Below the pieces are notes generated by a model that was given only the letters and a program-made list of their open reading frames with translations, ran no database searches and had not been told where the DNA came from. Shown piece by piece: positions 44,663 to 53,863 of a stretch of 64,000 nucleotides of DNA. The first letter of the stretch is position 1. Every line of letters starts with the position of its first letter. The DNA comes from Lutimaribacter pacificus (GTDB taxonomy: Bacteria; Pseudomonadota; Alphaproteobacteria; Rhodobacterales; Rhodobacteraceae), in NCBI RefSeq assembly GCF_900142185.1, contig NZ_FQZZ01000001.1, positions 1-64,000 on the forward strand, in the 5' to 3' direction. A program made the translations under genes and the position numbers.

Positions 44663-46444
44663 ATGGCATCGCTATTGAAAAATTGGCTGCCGGCTTTCAC
44701 GAAAAACGCGCGGGATAACAGCCTTTTGTGGCGCCTGCTGCGTGACAGCATCCCCGAGCACAAGACCAAGTATTTCGTGGCCATTCTGGCCATGATCGTC
44801 GTTGCAGGCACGACCGCCAGCACCGCCTGGCTGATGGGCGAGATCGTCGACGCCATGACCGACACCGGCAACCGCGCGCGGGTCTATTGGGTGGCGGGCG
44901 CAGTCGCGCTGACCTTCATGGCCAAGGGCATCGCATCCTTCGCGCAGGCCGTCCTGATGGCGCGCGCGGGCAACAGGATCGTCGCGGAAAAGCAGACGAC
45001 GCTGTATAACCGCCTGCTCAAGCAGGGGGTCGGGTTCTTTTCGACCACCGAATCCTCGGACATCCTGATGCGCGTGACGAACAGCGCCCAGCGGGCGCGG
45101 ATGGTCATCGACACGATCGTTACCAGCGTGGTGCGCGACACCCTGACGCTGATCGGCCTGATCTGTGTCATGATCTATCAGCAGCCCGTCCTTTCGATCG
45201 TCAGCCTGGTGGTGGGACCCGTCGCCCTTTGGGGGGTCCAGAAGATCCTGGCGCGCGTCCGGGACGTGATGAAGCAGGAACTGAAAAGCCTGGCCGAGAT
45301 CATCAAGGTCGTGCAGGAAACCTCGACCGGGGTGCGGGTGATCAAGACCTTCGCGCTTGAAGGGGTCATGCGCGACCGCATGGATCAGGCCGTCCGCAGC
45401 GTCGAGCGCCGCAACAACAAGATCGTCCGGCTGGAAAACGCGACCGCGCCCCTGATGGACACGATCACCGGCCTTGCGATTGCGTCGGTCGTGGTTCTCA
45501 GCTCGGTCAACCTGTTCGGGGGGGAGCCGTCCTCGCCCGGCCAGCTTATGTCTTTCGTGACCGCGTTCCTCATGGCCTATGAACCGGCCAAGCGCCTGAT
45601 GCGGATGCGGGTCAAGATCGAGCACGGCATGGTCGGCGTGCGGCTGATGTTCGAGCTGCTCGACAAGCCCATCACCCTGCACGAGGCGGAAAACCCCGTG
45701 GTGCTGGCCGACGGGCCGGGCCATGTGACATTCGACAATGTCGGTTTCTCGTACACGGACGGGAAATCCATCATCCGCGACATGACCCTCGATTTTCCGG
45801 CGGGGAAAACCACGGCGCTGGTCGGGCCGTCGGGCGGTGGCAAGTCGACGATTCTCAACCTGATCCTGCGGCTCTACGATCCGCAGGAGGGGTCGATACG
45901 GATCGACGATGTGGATATCAGGGAGGCGAGCTTTGCCAGCCTGCGGGAAAAGATATCCTATGTCGGTCAGGACACGTTCCTGTTTTCCAGCAGCGTTGCC
46001 GAGAATATTCGGATCGCGCGTCCCGATGCCACCGATGACGAGGTCGTTTCGGCCGCGCGTATCGCCCATGCCGATGAATTCATCCGCGACATGCCCAAGG
46101 GATACCAGACCAAGATCGGCGAGAACGGGGCCTTCCTGTCCGGCGGGCAGCGCCAGCGGCTGGCGATCGCGCGCGCCGTCCTGAAGGATGCACCGATCCT
46201 GGTGCTGGACGAGGCGACCAGCGCGCTGGATGCCAATTCCGAGGCGCTGGTGAAAAGCGCGCTCGACCAGGTGACGCAGGGCAAGACGACGATCGTGGTG
46301 GCGCACCGGCTGTCGACGGTCATCCATGCCGACCAGATCTGTTACCTCGAAGATGGCCGGGTGGTCGAGCAGGGCACGCGTGACGAACTTCTGTCCAAAG
46401 GCGAGAAGTTCAGGGATCTCTATGAGATGCAGCTTTTGGAGTGA
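44663..46444 (+). CDS. MsbA-like ABC exporter (fused membrane and ATPase domains)
   Basis: A 593-residue half-transporter acting as a homodimer. Six membrane helices span about residues 35-310. The ATPase has Walker A GPSGGGKST near 390, signature LSGGQRQR and Walker B ILVLDEATSALD, plus the switch histidine in VVAHRLST. The membrane part resembles lipid and glucan exporters of the MsbA/NdvA kind. It is preceded by 222 bases with no gene and converges with ectR, so the exported substrate is not indicated. Confidence 0.88.
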   Translation: MASLLKNWLPAFTKNARDNSLLWRLLRDSIPEHKTKYFVAILAMIVVAGTTASTAWLMGEIVDAMTDTGNRARVYWVAGAVALTFMAKGIASFAQAVLMARAGNRIVAEKQTTLYNRLLKQGVGFFSTTESSDILMRVTNSAQRARMVIDTIVTSVVRDTLTLIGLICVMIYQQPVLSIVSLVVGPVALWGVQKILARVRDVMKQELKSLAEIIKVVQETSTGVRVIKTFALEGVMRDRMDQAVRSVERRNNKIVRLENATAPLMDTITGLAIASVVVLSSVNLFGGEPSSPGQLMSFVTAFLMAYEPAKRLMRMRVKIEHGMVGVRLMFELLDKPITLHEAENPVVLADGPGHVTFDNVGFSYTDGKSIIRDMTLDFPAGKTTALVGPSGGGKSTILNLILRLYDPQEGSIRIDDVDIREASFASLREKISYVGQDTFLFSSSVAENIRIARPDATDDEVVSAARIAHADEFIRDMPKGYQTKIGENGAFLSGGQRQRLAIARAVLKDAPILVLDEATSALDANSEALVKSALDQVTQGKTTIVVAHRLSTVIHADQICYLEDGRVVEQGTRDELLSKGEKFRDLYEMQLLE

Positions 46445-46451
46445 CCGGCGC

Positions 46452-46937
46452 TCAGGGTCGCTTGCGGCCCATGTGCAGCTCACCCGTGGTCAGGACCGGG
46501 GCGGCGTCGATCTCTTCGGCGTCCAGCATCGCGGCCACCCGCTCCAGCCCGGCCACCAGCATCGCCTGTTCCCAATCCTCCAGCGCCTCGAAGGAGCGCA
46601 CGAACTTCTGTTGCAGCGCGTCGGGGGCATTGACCAGCGTTTCGTGCCCTTCGGGGGTGATGGTCACGTTGGTCTGGCGCCGGTCGGTCTGTGACGGCAT
46701 GCGCCGCACCTGCCCGCGGATCACCAGCTTGTCGACAAGGGCGGTGATCGTGGCCTGGCTGACGCCCATCTGCTTGGCCAGTTCCTTGGGCGTGGCACTG
46801 CTTTTCTCGTCGACGATCTGAAGCACACGCAACTGCGCCGGCGTCAGGCCCGCGGAATGCGCAAGCTCGCGCGCATAAAGTTCGGTCGCGCGCAGGATGC
46901 GCCGCAGGGCGATCAGGCTGTCGTCGGTTCTGTCCAT
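46452..46937 (-). CDS. ectR: MarR-family regulator of ectoine synthesis (EctR-like)
   Basis: A 161-residue MarR regulator with winged helix about residues 45-110, including the recognition region TPKELAKQMGVSQATITALVDKL and the wing RMPSQTDRRQTNV. GGAG lies six bases ahead of the chosen ATG; a longer frame adds 33 unlikely residues. MarR proteins called EctR1 repress ectABC in methylotrophs and halophiles, and this gene is divergent from ectA. Salt would then relieve repression. The function is inferred from family plus position. Confidence 0.85.
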   Translation of the reverse strand: MDRTDDSLIALRRILRATELYARELAHSAGLTPAQLRVLQIVDEKSSATPKELAKQMGVSQATITALVDKLVIRGQVRRMPSQTDRRQTNVTITPEGHETLVNAPDALQQKFVRSFEALEDWEQAMLVAGLERVAAMLDAEEIDAAPVLTTGELHMGRKRP

Positions 46938-47048
46938 CGGGCTCTCCGCAATCGGCGGTATCATCTCAAGTTTTGTCATATCCTTCAATCGCCTAAGCAT
47001 CTCCTTTCCGTCTGGTCGGATTGGTACGGTCATCAAAATTACATAATT

Positions 47049-47070
47049 CGTTAATATAAAGCAATTAACG
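47049..47070. promoter_or_regulatory. Candidate EctR operator, CGTTAAT-N8-ATTAACG
   Basis: A perfect seven-base inverted repeat with an eight-base spacer in the AT-rich gap between ectR and ectA. Its size fits a MarR dimer. It lies about 115 bases upstream of each gene. Confidence 0.5.
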
Positions 47071-47104
47071 GCGAAATTTGGCGCATACTGGCCTTATTCG
47101 GATA

Positions 47105-47147
47105 TTAATGCTTTATCTCTTGAAATAATTTTCATGCTGTCTATTTT
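47105..47147 (+). promoter_or_regulatory. Candidate ectA promoter with second motif copy
   Basis: TTGAAA (47120-47125) and TATTTT (47142-47147) are spaced 16 bases and would start transcription about 30 bases before ectA. Just upstream, TTAATGCTTTATCT repeats on this strand a motif found on the opposite strand within the dyad region (TTAATTGCTTTATAT), so a regulator could occupy both. This is a by-eye prediction. Confidence 0.35.
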
Positions 47148-47183
47148 ACATTCCAAACAAACCAAGCGAGGGATCTCGATCCA

Positions 47184-47711
47184 ATGCCGAAAGATGTGAC
47201 ACCGCCCCGAACGCGTATGCCCCGGCTGCGCAAACCCGAAGCGACGGACGGGGCGGAAATCTGGGGGCTGGTGCGCAACTGCAAGCCGCTCGATGAAAAT
47301 TCGATGTATTGCAACATCGTGCAGGCCGAACATTTCCGCGACACCTGTGTCGTGGCTGAAATGGACGGCGAGATCGTGGGCTGGATTTCCGGCCACATGA
47401 TCCCGAACCAGAACGCATTTTTCGTCTGGCAGGTGGCGGTCAGCCCCAAGGCGCGCGGCCTGGGGTTGGGCAGGAAGATGCTGCACCACCTGGTCGAGCG
47501 CGAGGAATGCGATGAGGCGACCTGCCTGAAAACCACGATCACGCGCGACAACGATGCAAGCTGGGGCCTGTTCCGCAGCTTTGCCCGCATGATCGGTGGC
47601 GATCTGAGCGATGAACCGCATTACATCCGCGACGAACATTTCGACGGCAAGCACGCCACCGAACACATGGTCACGATCGAGTTCCCCGAGGAGCTGGCGA
47701 AAGCCGCCTGA
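47184..47711 (+). CDS. ectA: L-2,4-diaminobutyrate acetyltransferase
   Basis: A 175-residue GNAT acetyltransferase, the second step of ectoine synthesis (diaminobutyrate to N-gamma-acetyldiaminobutyrate). The acetyl-CoA loop is VSPKARGLGLGRKML near residues 90-105, and the family-specific part includes LDENSMYCNIVQAEHF, a conserved EctA stretch. It is cytosolic. It leads the ectABC-ask operon, 35 bases ahead of ectB. Confidence 0.95.
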   Translation: MPKDVTPPRTRMPRLRKPEATDGAEIWGLVRNCKPLDENSMYCNIVQAEHFRDTCVVAEMDGEIVGWISGHMIPNQNAFFVWQVAVSPKARGLGLGRKMLHHLVEREECDEATCLKTTITRDNDASWGLFRSFARMIGGDLSDEPHYIRDEHFDGKHATEHMVTIEFPEELAKAA

Positions 47712-47746
47712 TCGAGACCTTGCTTCCCAAACACGAGGATTTTCCC

Positions 47747-49042
47747 ATGCCGACTGACAAGTCAGCCGACAAGACCGCTATTTTCCAACGCCGCGAGAGC
47801 GAGGCACGCTCTTACTGCCGCGGTATGCCCGCCATGTTCACCCGTGCGCAGGGCTCCGAGATGTTCGATGCCGACGGCAATCGGTATATCGACTTCCTGG
47901 CCGGATGTTCTTCGCTGAACTACGGCCACAACGATCCCGACATGAAGGCCGCGCTGATCGATCATATCGGCAACGATGGCATTGCTCATGCGCTGGACAT
48001 GCATACCGAACCCAAGGCCGCCTTCCTTGATGCGTTCGAACGCATCATCCTTGAACCGCGCGGGCTGGATTACAAGGTGATGATGACCGGCCCGACCGGC
48101 ACCAACGCCGTCGAATCCGCGATGAAGCTGGCGCGCAAGATCACCGGCCGCAAGAACATCATCGCCTTCACCAACGGCTTTCACGGCATGACGATGGGGG
48201 CGCTGGCCGCGACCGGCAACGCCGGCAAGCGCGGCGGTTCGGGCATGAGCGCGCTGGATGGCGTGACGCATATGCCCTACGAAGGCGCCTTTGGCGACGA
48301 TATCGACAGCCTGGCGCTGATCGAACAGATGCTCGACAACCCGTCGAGCGGCGTTGACGCGCCCGCCGCCTTCCTGATCGAGCCCGTGCAGGGCGAGGGC
48401 GGGCTGAACGCCGCCAGCGCCGAATTCATGCAGGGCATCGCGCGGATTGCGAAAAAGCATGGCGCGCTGTTCATCGTCGACGATATCCAGGCGGGCTGCG
48501 GCCGCACCGGCACCTTCTTCAGCTTCGAAGAGATGGGGATCGAACCCGACCTTGTGCCGCTGGCCAAATCCTTCGGCGGGATGGGCCTGCCCTTTGCCGC
48601 GCTGCTGATCAGGCCCGAGCATGACATCTGGAAGCCGGCCGAACATAACGGCACCTTCCGGGGCAACACCCATGCTTTCATCACCGCGCGCATCGCGCTG
48701 GAAAAATTCTGGGCCGATGATGCGTTCCAGAAGGAACTGGCGGAAAAATCGGTCATGCTGACCACTGCGCTGCAACAGGTTGCCGAACTGATCCCCGGCG
48801 CCACGCTGAAGGGCCGCGGCCTGATGCAGGGTGTCGATGTGGGCTCGGGCGAACTGGCCGGCGATATCTGCGCCCGCGCCTTCGACAAGGGGCTGGTGAT
48901 CGAAACCTCGGGCGCCCATGACGAGGTGGTCAAGGTTCTGGCCCCGCTCACCACATCGCCCGCGCTTTTCCGCGAAGGATTCGATATCCTTCTCGACGCG
49001 ACGCGCGAGGCGACGACCAACATGAAAATTGCAGCGGAGTAA
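47747..49042 (+). CDS. ectB: Diaminobutyrate-2-oxoglutarate aminotransferase
   Basis: A 431-residue PLP aminotransferase (class III) converting aspartate semialdehyde to diaminobutyrate using glutamate. The PLP lysine is K274 in LAKSFGG, the ring-nitrogen aspartate is in VDDIQAGCGRTG, and the phosphate loop is GPTGTNAVE. The ATG with GAGG upstream is preferred to a TTG nine codons earlier. It overlaps no neighbour but lies five bases before ectC. Confidence 0.95.
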   Translation: MPTDKSADKTAIFQRRESEARSYCRGMPAMFTRAQGSEMFDADGNRYIDFLAGCSSLNYGHNDPDMKAALIDHIGNDGIAHALDMHTEPKAAFLDAFERIILEPRGLDYKVMMTGPTGTNAVESAMKLARKITGRKNIIAFTNGFHGMTMGALAATGNAGKRGGSGMSALDGVTHMPYEGAFGDDIDSLALIEQMLDNPSSGVDAPAAFLIEPVQGEGGLNAASAEFMQGIARIAKKHGALFIVDDIQAGCGRTGTFFSFEEMGIEPDLVPLAKSFGGMGLPFAALLIRPEHDIWKPAEHNGTFRGNTHAFITARIALEKFWADDAFQKELAEKSVMLTTALQQVAELIPGATLKGRGLMQGVDVGSGELAGDICARAFDKGLVIETSGAHDEVVKVLAPLTTSPALFREGFDILLDATREATTNMKIAAE

Positions 49043-49047
49043 GCACG

Positions 49048-49452
49048 ATGATTGTCCGGGATTTCGACGACATCACCAAGAACGAACCCAATCGCGTCGT
49101 ATCGGACGCCCAGTGGACATCCGTGCGGATGCTGCTGGCCGGTGACAAGATGGGGTTCTCGTTCCACATCACCGTGCTCGAGGCCGGTTCGGAACATACG
49201 TTCCATTACAAGAACCACTTTGAAAGCGTCTATTGCATGCAGGGCAAGGGCTCGATCACCGATCTGGCCACCGGGGAAACCCACCAGATCAAGCCCGGCA
49301 CCATGTATGCGCTGGACCAGCACGACAAGCATACGCTGCGCGCCGAGGAAGAGCTGTGGATGGCCTGCTGCTTCAACCCGCCGGTGACGGGCAACGAGGT
49401 GCACCGCGAGGACGGCTCTTACGACGCCATGCCCGAGGAACTGGTGGACTGA
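49048..49452 (+). CDS. ectC: Ectoine synthase
   Basis: A 134-residue cupin that closes the ectoine ring by water elimination. The iron ligands expected from known EctC structures line up at the right spacing: E59 in HFESVYC, Y87 in GTMYALD and H95 in DKHTL. GGAG lies nine bases upstream of the ATG, partly in the end of ectB. Ectoine is the likely end product because no ectD hydroxylase gene follows. Confidence 0.95.
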   Translation: MIVRDFDDITKNEPNRVVSDAQWTSVRMLLAGDKMGFSFHITVLEAGSEHTFHYKNHFESVYCMQGKGSITDLATGETHQIKPGTMYALDQHDKHTLRAEEELWMACCFNPPVTGNEVHREDGSYDAMPEELVD

Positions 49453-49455
49453 CCC

Positions 49456-50880
49456 ATGGCCCATACGGTTGAGAAAATCGGCGGGACATCCATGTCCCGC
49501 GTCAACGAATTGCGCGATACGCTGTTCATCGGCGACCGCGAAGGCACCGACCTTTATGGCCGCATCTTCGTCGTGTCGGCCTTTGGCGGCATCACCAACC
49601 TGCTGCTTGAGCATAAGAAAAGCGGCAAGCCGGGTGTCTATGCGCAATTCGCCAATGCCGACACCGACCACGGCTGGCACGAGGCGCTGGACCGCGTGTC
49701 CGACGCCATGATCGCGGCGCATCGCGCCGTTCTGGACAGCGCCGCCGACACCGAACGCGCCGACGAATTCGTACGCGACCGGATCGAGGGCGCGCGCAAC
49801 TGCCTGATCGACCTGCAACGCCTGTGTTCCTACGGGCATTTCCGCCTGGCCGAGCATATGCTGCAGATACGCGAATTGCTGTCGGGCCTGGGCGAGGCGC
49901 ATTCCGCCTTTGTTACCACGTTGCTGCTGCAGCGTGCGGGTGTCGATGCGCGGCTGGTCGATCTGTCGGGTTGGCGCGACGAGGGCGACGTGACGCTTGA
50001 GGAACGGATCGAAACCGCCATGAAGGGCGTCGATCCGATGACCGAGATGCCCATCGTCACCGGCTATGCCCAATGCGCCGAGGGGTTGATGCGCGAATTC
50101 GATCGCGGCTATTCCGAGGTGACGTTCTCGATGATGGCGGCCCTGACCGGCGCGCGCGAGGCGATCATTCACAAGGAATTCCACCTGTCCTCGGCCGATC
50201 CCAACCTTGTGGGGCCGGGCGCCGTGCGCAAGCTGGGCCGGACGAATTACGACGTGGCCGACCAGTTGTCGAACATGGGGATGGAGGCGATCCACCCCAA
50301 GGCGGCCAAGACGCTGCGCCAGGCCGATGTGCCTTTGCGCGTGACCAACGCGTTCGAACCGCACGACCCCGGCACGCTGATCGACGATCAGCCCGCGGAC
50401 GAGGCCGCGGTCGAGATCGTGACGGGTCTGGATATCATCGCACTCGAGGTGTTCGAGCAGGACATGGTGGGCGTCAAGGGCTATGACGCGGCGATCCTCG
50501 ATACGCTGACGCGTCACGATGTGCGCATCGTGTCCAAGGTGTCGAACGCCAACACGATCACGCATTACGTGGACAGCTCGCTCAAGTCGATGCGGCGGGT
50601 GGAAAAGGATCTGGCGGCGAAATACCCCTCGGCCGAAATCCGGTCGCGCACGCTGTCGCTGGCCTCGGTCATCGGGCGCGACCTGCGCGGTCTGTCGGTT
50701 CTGACGCGCGGTTTGCAGGCGATTGCCGATGCCGGGCTGGAATCCATCGGCGCAACGCAGGGGCCGCGCAACGTGGATGTGCAGTTCATCCTCGACCGCG
50801 AAGACCTGAAACCCGCGATCAAGGCGCTGCACGGCGCGTTCATCGAGGATCAGGCACGCGAACTGCCCCGCGTGGCGTGA
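49456..50880 (+). CDS. ask: Aspartokinase of the ectoine pathway (Ask_Ect)
   Basis: A 474-residue aspartate kinase. It opens with the kinase motif VEKIGGTSM and has the catalytic-domain region VVSAFGGITNLLL and, later, ACT domains (about 330-470) with VGVKGYDAAILDTL. The branch found in ect operons is less sensitive to lysine and threonine, feeding aspartyl phosphate to ectoine. It starts three bases after the ectC stop and is followed by a strong terminator, ending the operon. Confidence 0.93.
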   Translation: MAHTVEKIGGTSMSRVNELRDTLFIGDREGTDLYGRIFVVSAFGGITNLLLEHKKSGKPGVYAQFANADTDHGWHEALDRVSDAMIAAHRAVLDSAADTERADEFVRDRIEGARNCLIDLQRLCSYGHFRLAEHMLQIRELLSGLGEAHSAFVTTLLLQRAGVDARLVDLSGWRDEGDVTLEERIETAMKGVDPMTEMPIVTGYAQCAEGLMREFDRGYSEVTFSMMAALTGAREAIIHKEFHLSSADPNLVGPGAVRKLGRTNYDVADQLSNMGMEAIHPKAAKTLRQADVPLRVTNAFEPHDPGTLIDDQPADEAAVEIVTGLDIIALEVFEQDMVGVKGYDAAILDTLTRHDVRIVSKVSNANTITHYVDSSLKSMRRVEKDLAAKYPSAEIRSRTLSLASVIGRDLRGLSVLTRGLQAIADAGLESIGATQGPRNVDVQFILDREDLKPAIKALHGAFIEDQARELPRVA

Positions 50881-50904
50881 TCGCGGCCACAGTCATGCGA
50901 CTTG

Positions 50905-50935
50905 CGCCCCGGCCCCTCTGGCCGGGGCGTTTTTT
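50905..50935 (+). terminator. Rho-independent terminator of the ectoine operon
   Basis: A perfect ten-base stem (CGCCCCGGCC and its complement) with a five-base loop, followed by six T residues, 24 bases after the ask stop. Confidence 0.92.
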
Positions 50936-51035
50936 ATCGTGTGGAGAGCGTAAACGCATGTTTTCGCCCATGTCCGGCGATTGACCACGGGCAGCGGGTG
51001 TAGTTTCTATTGTCCGAACTCAGGGAGGATTTCGC

Positions 51036-51995
51036 ATGTTGACTGCAATCAGATGGCTGGCCGGTGCGGCGGCGGCCGGTGCCATGCTCGCCACGCCCGC
51101 GTGGGCCGAAACGCGCGTCACCTATAAGTCGGCCAAGGCCGGCACGTCCTATTACCAGATGGGCGTGCAGATTTCCGAGGCGATGAAGGCCGGATCGGGC
51201 GGCGACATCATCGTGACGGTGGAAGAGGGGCAGGGATCGGTCCAGAACGTGATGGAGGTGCGTGCCCGTGGCGGCGACTATGTATTCACCACGCCGCCCG
51301 CTCTGGTCGGTCTGGCGCAAGGCGGCAAGGCGATGTTCGAAGGCAAGGGCGACCCGGCCTTCGACGAAATCCGCGCGCTGTTCCCGATCCCGTCGCTGAC
51401 CATGCATTTCGTGATGTCCGAAGCCTCGGGCGTCACGACGCTTGCCGGGATGGAGGGCAAGACGATCCTGCTGGGCAAGGGCAGCTTCGGCGCGACCGAG
51501 GGCGAGAAATACCTCGGGCTTTTCGGCCTTGAGGGCAAGGTGACGATTGCGGATGCCGAACTGTCCAACGCGGTTGCCGCGCTCAAGAACGGGCAGATCG
51601 ACGGGTTTGTCACGGCCGGCAGCTGGCCCGCGCCCAACGTGGTCGAGGCCGCGGCCTCGGCCGGTGTCACGGTCCTGTCGCTCGATGACGACCAGGTCGC
51701 CCAGACCAAGCGCACGCGGCTGGTGATCCCGGCAGGCACCTATGCAGGGCAGGATGCCGATATCGTCACCACCTCGTTGCCGGTCGTGGCCTATGCCACT
51801 ACCGGGATGGATGACGAAACCGCCTATCAGCTGACCAGGACCTTCTGGGAAGGCAAGGCGAAGATGGCGGAAAGCGCCGCCTGGTGGGCCGGTGTGGACG
51901 AAAGCCTGATGGCGACCATCACGGGCAAGATCCATCCCGGCGCGGTCCGGTATTACCAGGAGGCCGGCTTTGCCCTGACCGAGGGGCAGATGTAG
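51036..51995 (+). CDS. TAXI-family TRAP substrate-binding protein, second system
   Basis: A 319-residue periplasmic TAXI protein with a signal peptide ending AWAE near residue 24 and the typical start VTYKSAKAGTSYYQMG. Later landmarks are KTILLGKGSFGATEGEKYL and GQIDGFVTAGSW. GGGAGG precedes the ATG. It is followed by a stem-loop and then its fused permease. It is about 55 residues shorter than the other TAXI protein in the window and is not a close copy of it. Ligand unknown; the position next to the ectoine operon does not prove a link. Confidence 0.88.
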   Translation: MLTAIRWLAGAAAAGAMLATPAWAETRVTYKSAKAGTSYYQMGVQISEAMKAGSGGDIIVTVEEGQGSVQNVMEVRARGGDYVFTTPPALVGLAQGGKAMFEGKGDPAFDEIRALFPIPSLTMHFVMSEASGVTTLAGMEGKTILLGKGSFGATEGEKYLGLFGLEGKVTIADAELSNAVAALKNGQIDGFVTAGSWPAPNVVEAAASAGVTVLSLDDDQVAQTKRTRLVIPAGTYAGQDADIVTTSLPVVAYATTGMDDETAYQLTRTFWEGKAKMAESAAWWAGVDESLMATITGKIHPGAVRYYQEAGFALTEGQM

Positions 51996-52019
51996 CCACC
52001 CGCCAGGGCGGGACAACGG

Positions 52020-52046
52020 GGCCGGGCCGCATATGGCCCGGCCTTT
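52020..52046 (+). terminator. Intra-operon stem-loop between TAXI gene and permease
   Basis: A perfect nine-base stem (GGCCGGGCC and its complement) with a six-base loop and only three T residues, between the binding-protein stop and the permease ribosome binding site. It is likely an attenuator or mRNA-stabilising hairpin that keeps binding-protein expression above permease expression. Confidence 0.6.
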
Positions 52047-52068
52047 CACGTGCAAGGGGGCAGGGATC

Positions 52069-53859
52069 ATGGGCGCGACCGACGATTTGCCGCAAACCAT
52101 CGTGGCGCGGGTGCTGTGGCTGGCGCTGGCCGCGCTGCTTGTCGCCTTTCACATCGGGCTGATCTTTTCCGGCCTCGTGCCCAACCTCGTCAGCCGCCCG
52201 CTGCATATGGCGCTGATCCTGCCCTGGATCTTTCTGTACGGCGCATCGGGCTGGCGGCTGGCCACCGGCGCGGTGCTGTGCGCGCTGGGCGTGGCGGGCA
52301 GCGTCTGGATCGCGTGGAACGCCGATGCGCTGGGCGATCAATACGGGTTTCTGGAAAGCGAATTCCAGGTCTGGCTGTCCTTTGCCCTGCTTGCCGTGGT
52401 GATCGAGGCCGCGCGCCGCGCGATCGGGTGGCCCTTGCCGACGGTGGCGCTGGCCGCGCTGCTTTATGCGTTCTTCGGCCACCTGATCCCGGGTGAATTC
52501 GGCCATTCCGGCGTGCCGCTGCGGTCTTTCATGGGCACGATGGTGATCGCCGAGGGCGGCATCTGGGGCAGCCTGACCGCGGTTTCGGTGGGCGTCGTGT
52601 CGATCTTCGTCATCTTCGGCGCGGTGCTGAACGCGGGCGAGGCGGGGCAGGGCTTCATGAACGTGGCCGCGGCGGCGGCCGGGCGGCTGAAGGGCGGGGC
52701 GGCCAAGGTGTCGGTCCTGTCCTCGGCTCTGTTCGGCTCGATCTCGGGGTCGGCCAGCGCCAATGTCGCCTCTACCGGGGCAATCACGCTGCCCGCGATG
52801 GCGAAGCTGGGCTATCCCAAACGGCTGGCCGCGGGGGTCGAGGCGGTGGCCAGCTCGGGCGGGCAGATCATGCCGCCGCTGATGGGGGCGGGGGCCTTTG
52901 TCATGGTGGAACTGACCGGCACGCCCTACACGCAGATCATTGCAGCCGCATTTTTGCCTGCGATTCTCTATTTCTGGGCGGTCTGGGTGGGCATCAACGC
53001 CTATGCCACTAGGTTCGACCTGCGCGGGCTGGACGAAAAGGACCGCCCCGCCGCGCGCGACGTGGCGGTGACGGCGCTGTTTTTCCTGATCCCGTTCACG
53101 GTTCTGCTGCTGGGCATGTTTGCCCTTGGCTACACGCCGCAATACGCTGCCTGCCTTGCCATCATTGCAGGCGCGGTGCTGTTGCTGACGGGGGCCGACC
53201 TGCGGTTCGACGCCGCGCGCACCGCCGCGCGGGTGGTCGGGGCGTTGCTGACCGCGTCGAAACAGGTGGCCATGATCGCGTCGATCATCCTGTGCGCGTC
53301 GATCATCATCGGTGTGCTGGGGTCGACGGGGCTGGGGGTCAAGATCACCTCGGTCATTCTCGAGGGCTCGGGCGGGTTGCTCTGGGCGTCGCTCTTGCTG
53401 ACGGCGCTGGCCTGCCTTGTGCTGGGGATGGAGGTGCCGACCACCGCCGCCTACGTGATCTGCGTTTCGGTTGCGGGGCCGGCGCTGACCGAGCTGGGCC
53501 TTGCGCCGTTGCAGGCGCATCTCTTCGTGTTCTGGTTCGCGCTTTTGTCCACCATCACCCCGCCGGTCTGCGGGGCGGTGTTCATCGCCTCGGGCATGAT
53601 CGGGGAAAACTGGTTGCGCGTGGCCGGCACCGCGATGGCGCTGGGCGTGGGGCTCTACCTGATCCCGCTGGGGATGATCGCGCAGCCGCAGATCATCGCG
53701 CTGGCCGACGCGCCGGGCGCTACGCTGCTGGCCTTTGGCCTGATCGGCGCGGGGCTGGCGGCGATTTCCTTTGGCCTGATCGGCCGTGCCGCCGCGCCCT
53801 TGCGGCTGGCGCTGGTGGCGGGCGGGGCCGTGCTGATCTTCGGCCCCGCGCTGATCTGA
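52069..53859 (+). CDS. TRAP transporter fused permease, second system
   Basis: A 596-residue fused DctQ-DctM permease. It contains the DctM landmarks GEAGQGFMNVAAAAAGRLKGG, trimmed, SALFGSISGSASANVASTG and GGQIMPPLMGAGAFVMVE. I start at the ATG with AGGG upstream; an earlier ATG adds 12 residues from inside the stem-loop region. It is about 50 residues shorter than the first fused permease and lies next to its TAXI partner. Confidence 0.9.
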   Translation: MGATDDLPQTIVARVLWLALAALLVAFHIGLIFSGLVPNLVSRPLHMALILPWIFLYGASGWRLATGAVLCALGVAGSVWIAWNADALGDQYGFLESEFQVWLSFALLAVVIEAARRAIGWPLPTVALAALLYAFFGHLIPGEFGHSGVPLRSFMGTMVIAEGGIWGSLTAVSVGVVSIFVIFGAVLNAGEAGQGFMNVAAAAAGRLKGGAAKVSVLSSALFGSISGSASANVASTGAITLPAMAKLGYPKRLAAGVEAVASSGGQIMPPLMGAGAFVMVELTGTPYTQIIAAAFLPAILYFWAVWVGINAYATRFDLRGLDEKDRPAARDVAVTALFFLIPFTVLLLGMFALGYTPQYAACLAIIAGAVLLLTGADLRFDAARTAARVVGALLTASKQVAMIASIILCASIIIGVLGSTGLGVKITSVILEGSGGLLWASLLLTALACLVLGMEVPTTAAYVICVSVAGPALTELGLAPLQAHLFVFWFALLSTITPPVCGAVFIASGMIGENWLRVAGTAMALGVGLYLIPLGMIAQPQIIALADAPGATLLAFGLIGAGLAAISFGLIGRAAAPLRLALVAGGAVLIFGPALI

Positions 53860-53863
53860 CCGC

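Noticed and set aside
48277-50832. Open frame of 851 codons antisense to ectB, ectC and ask
   Set aside because: The plus strand encodes the complete ectoine enzymes with catalytic residues. The antisense frame is a shadow of codon bias.
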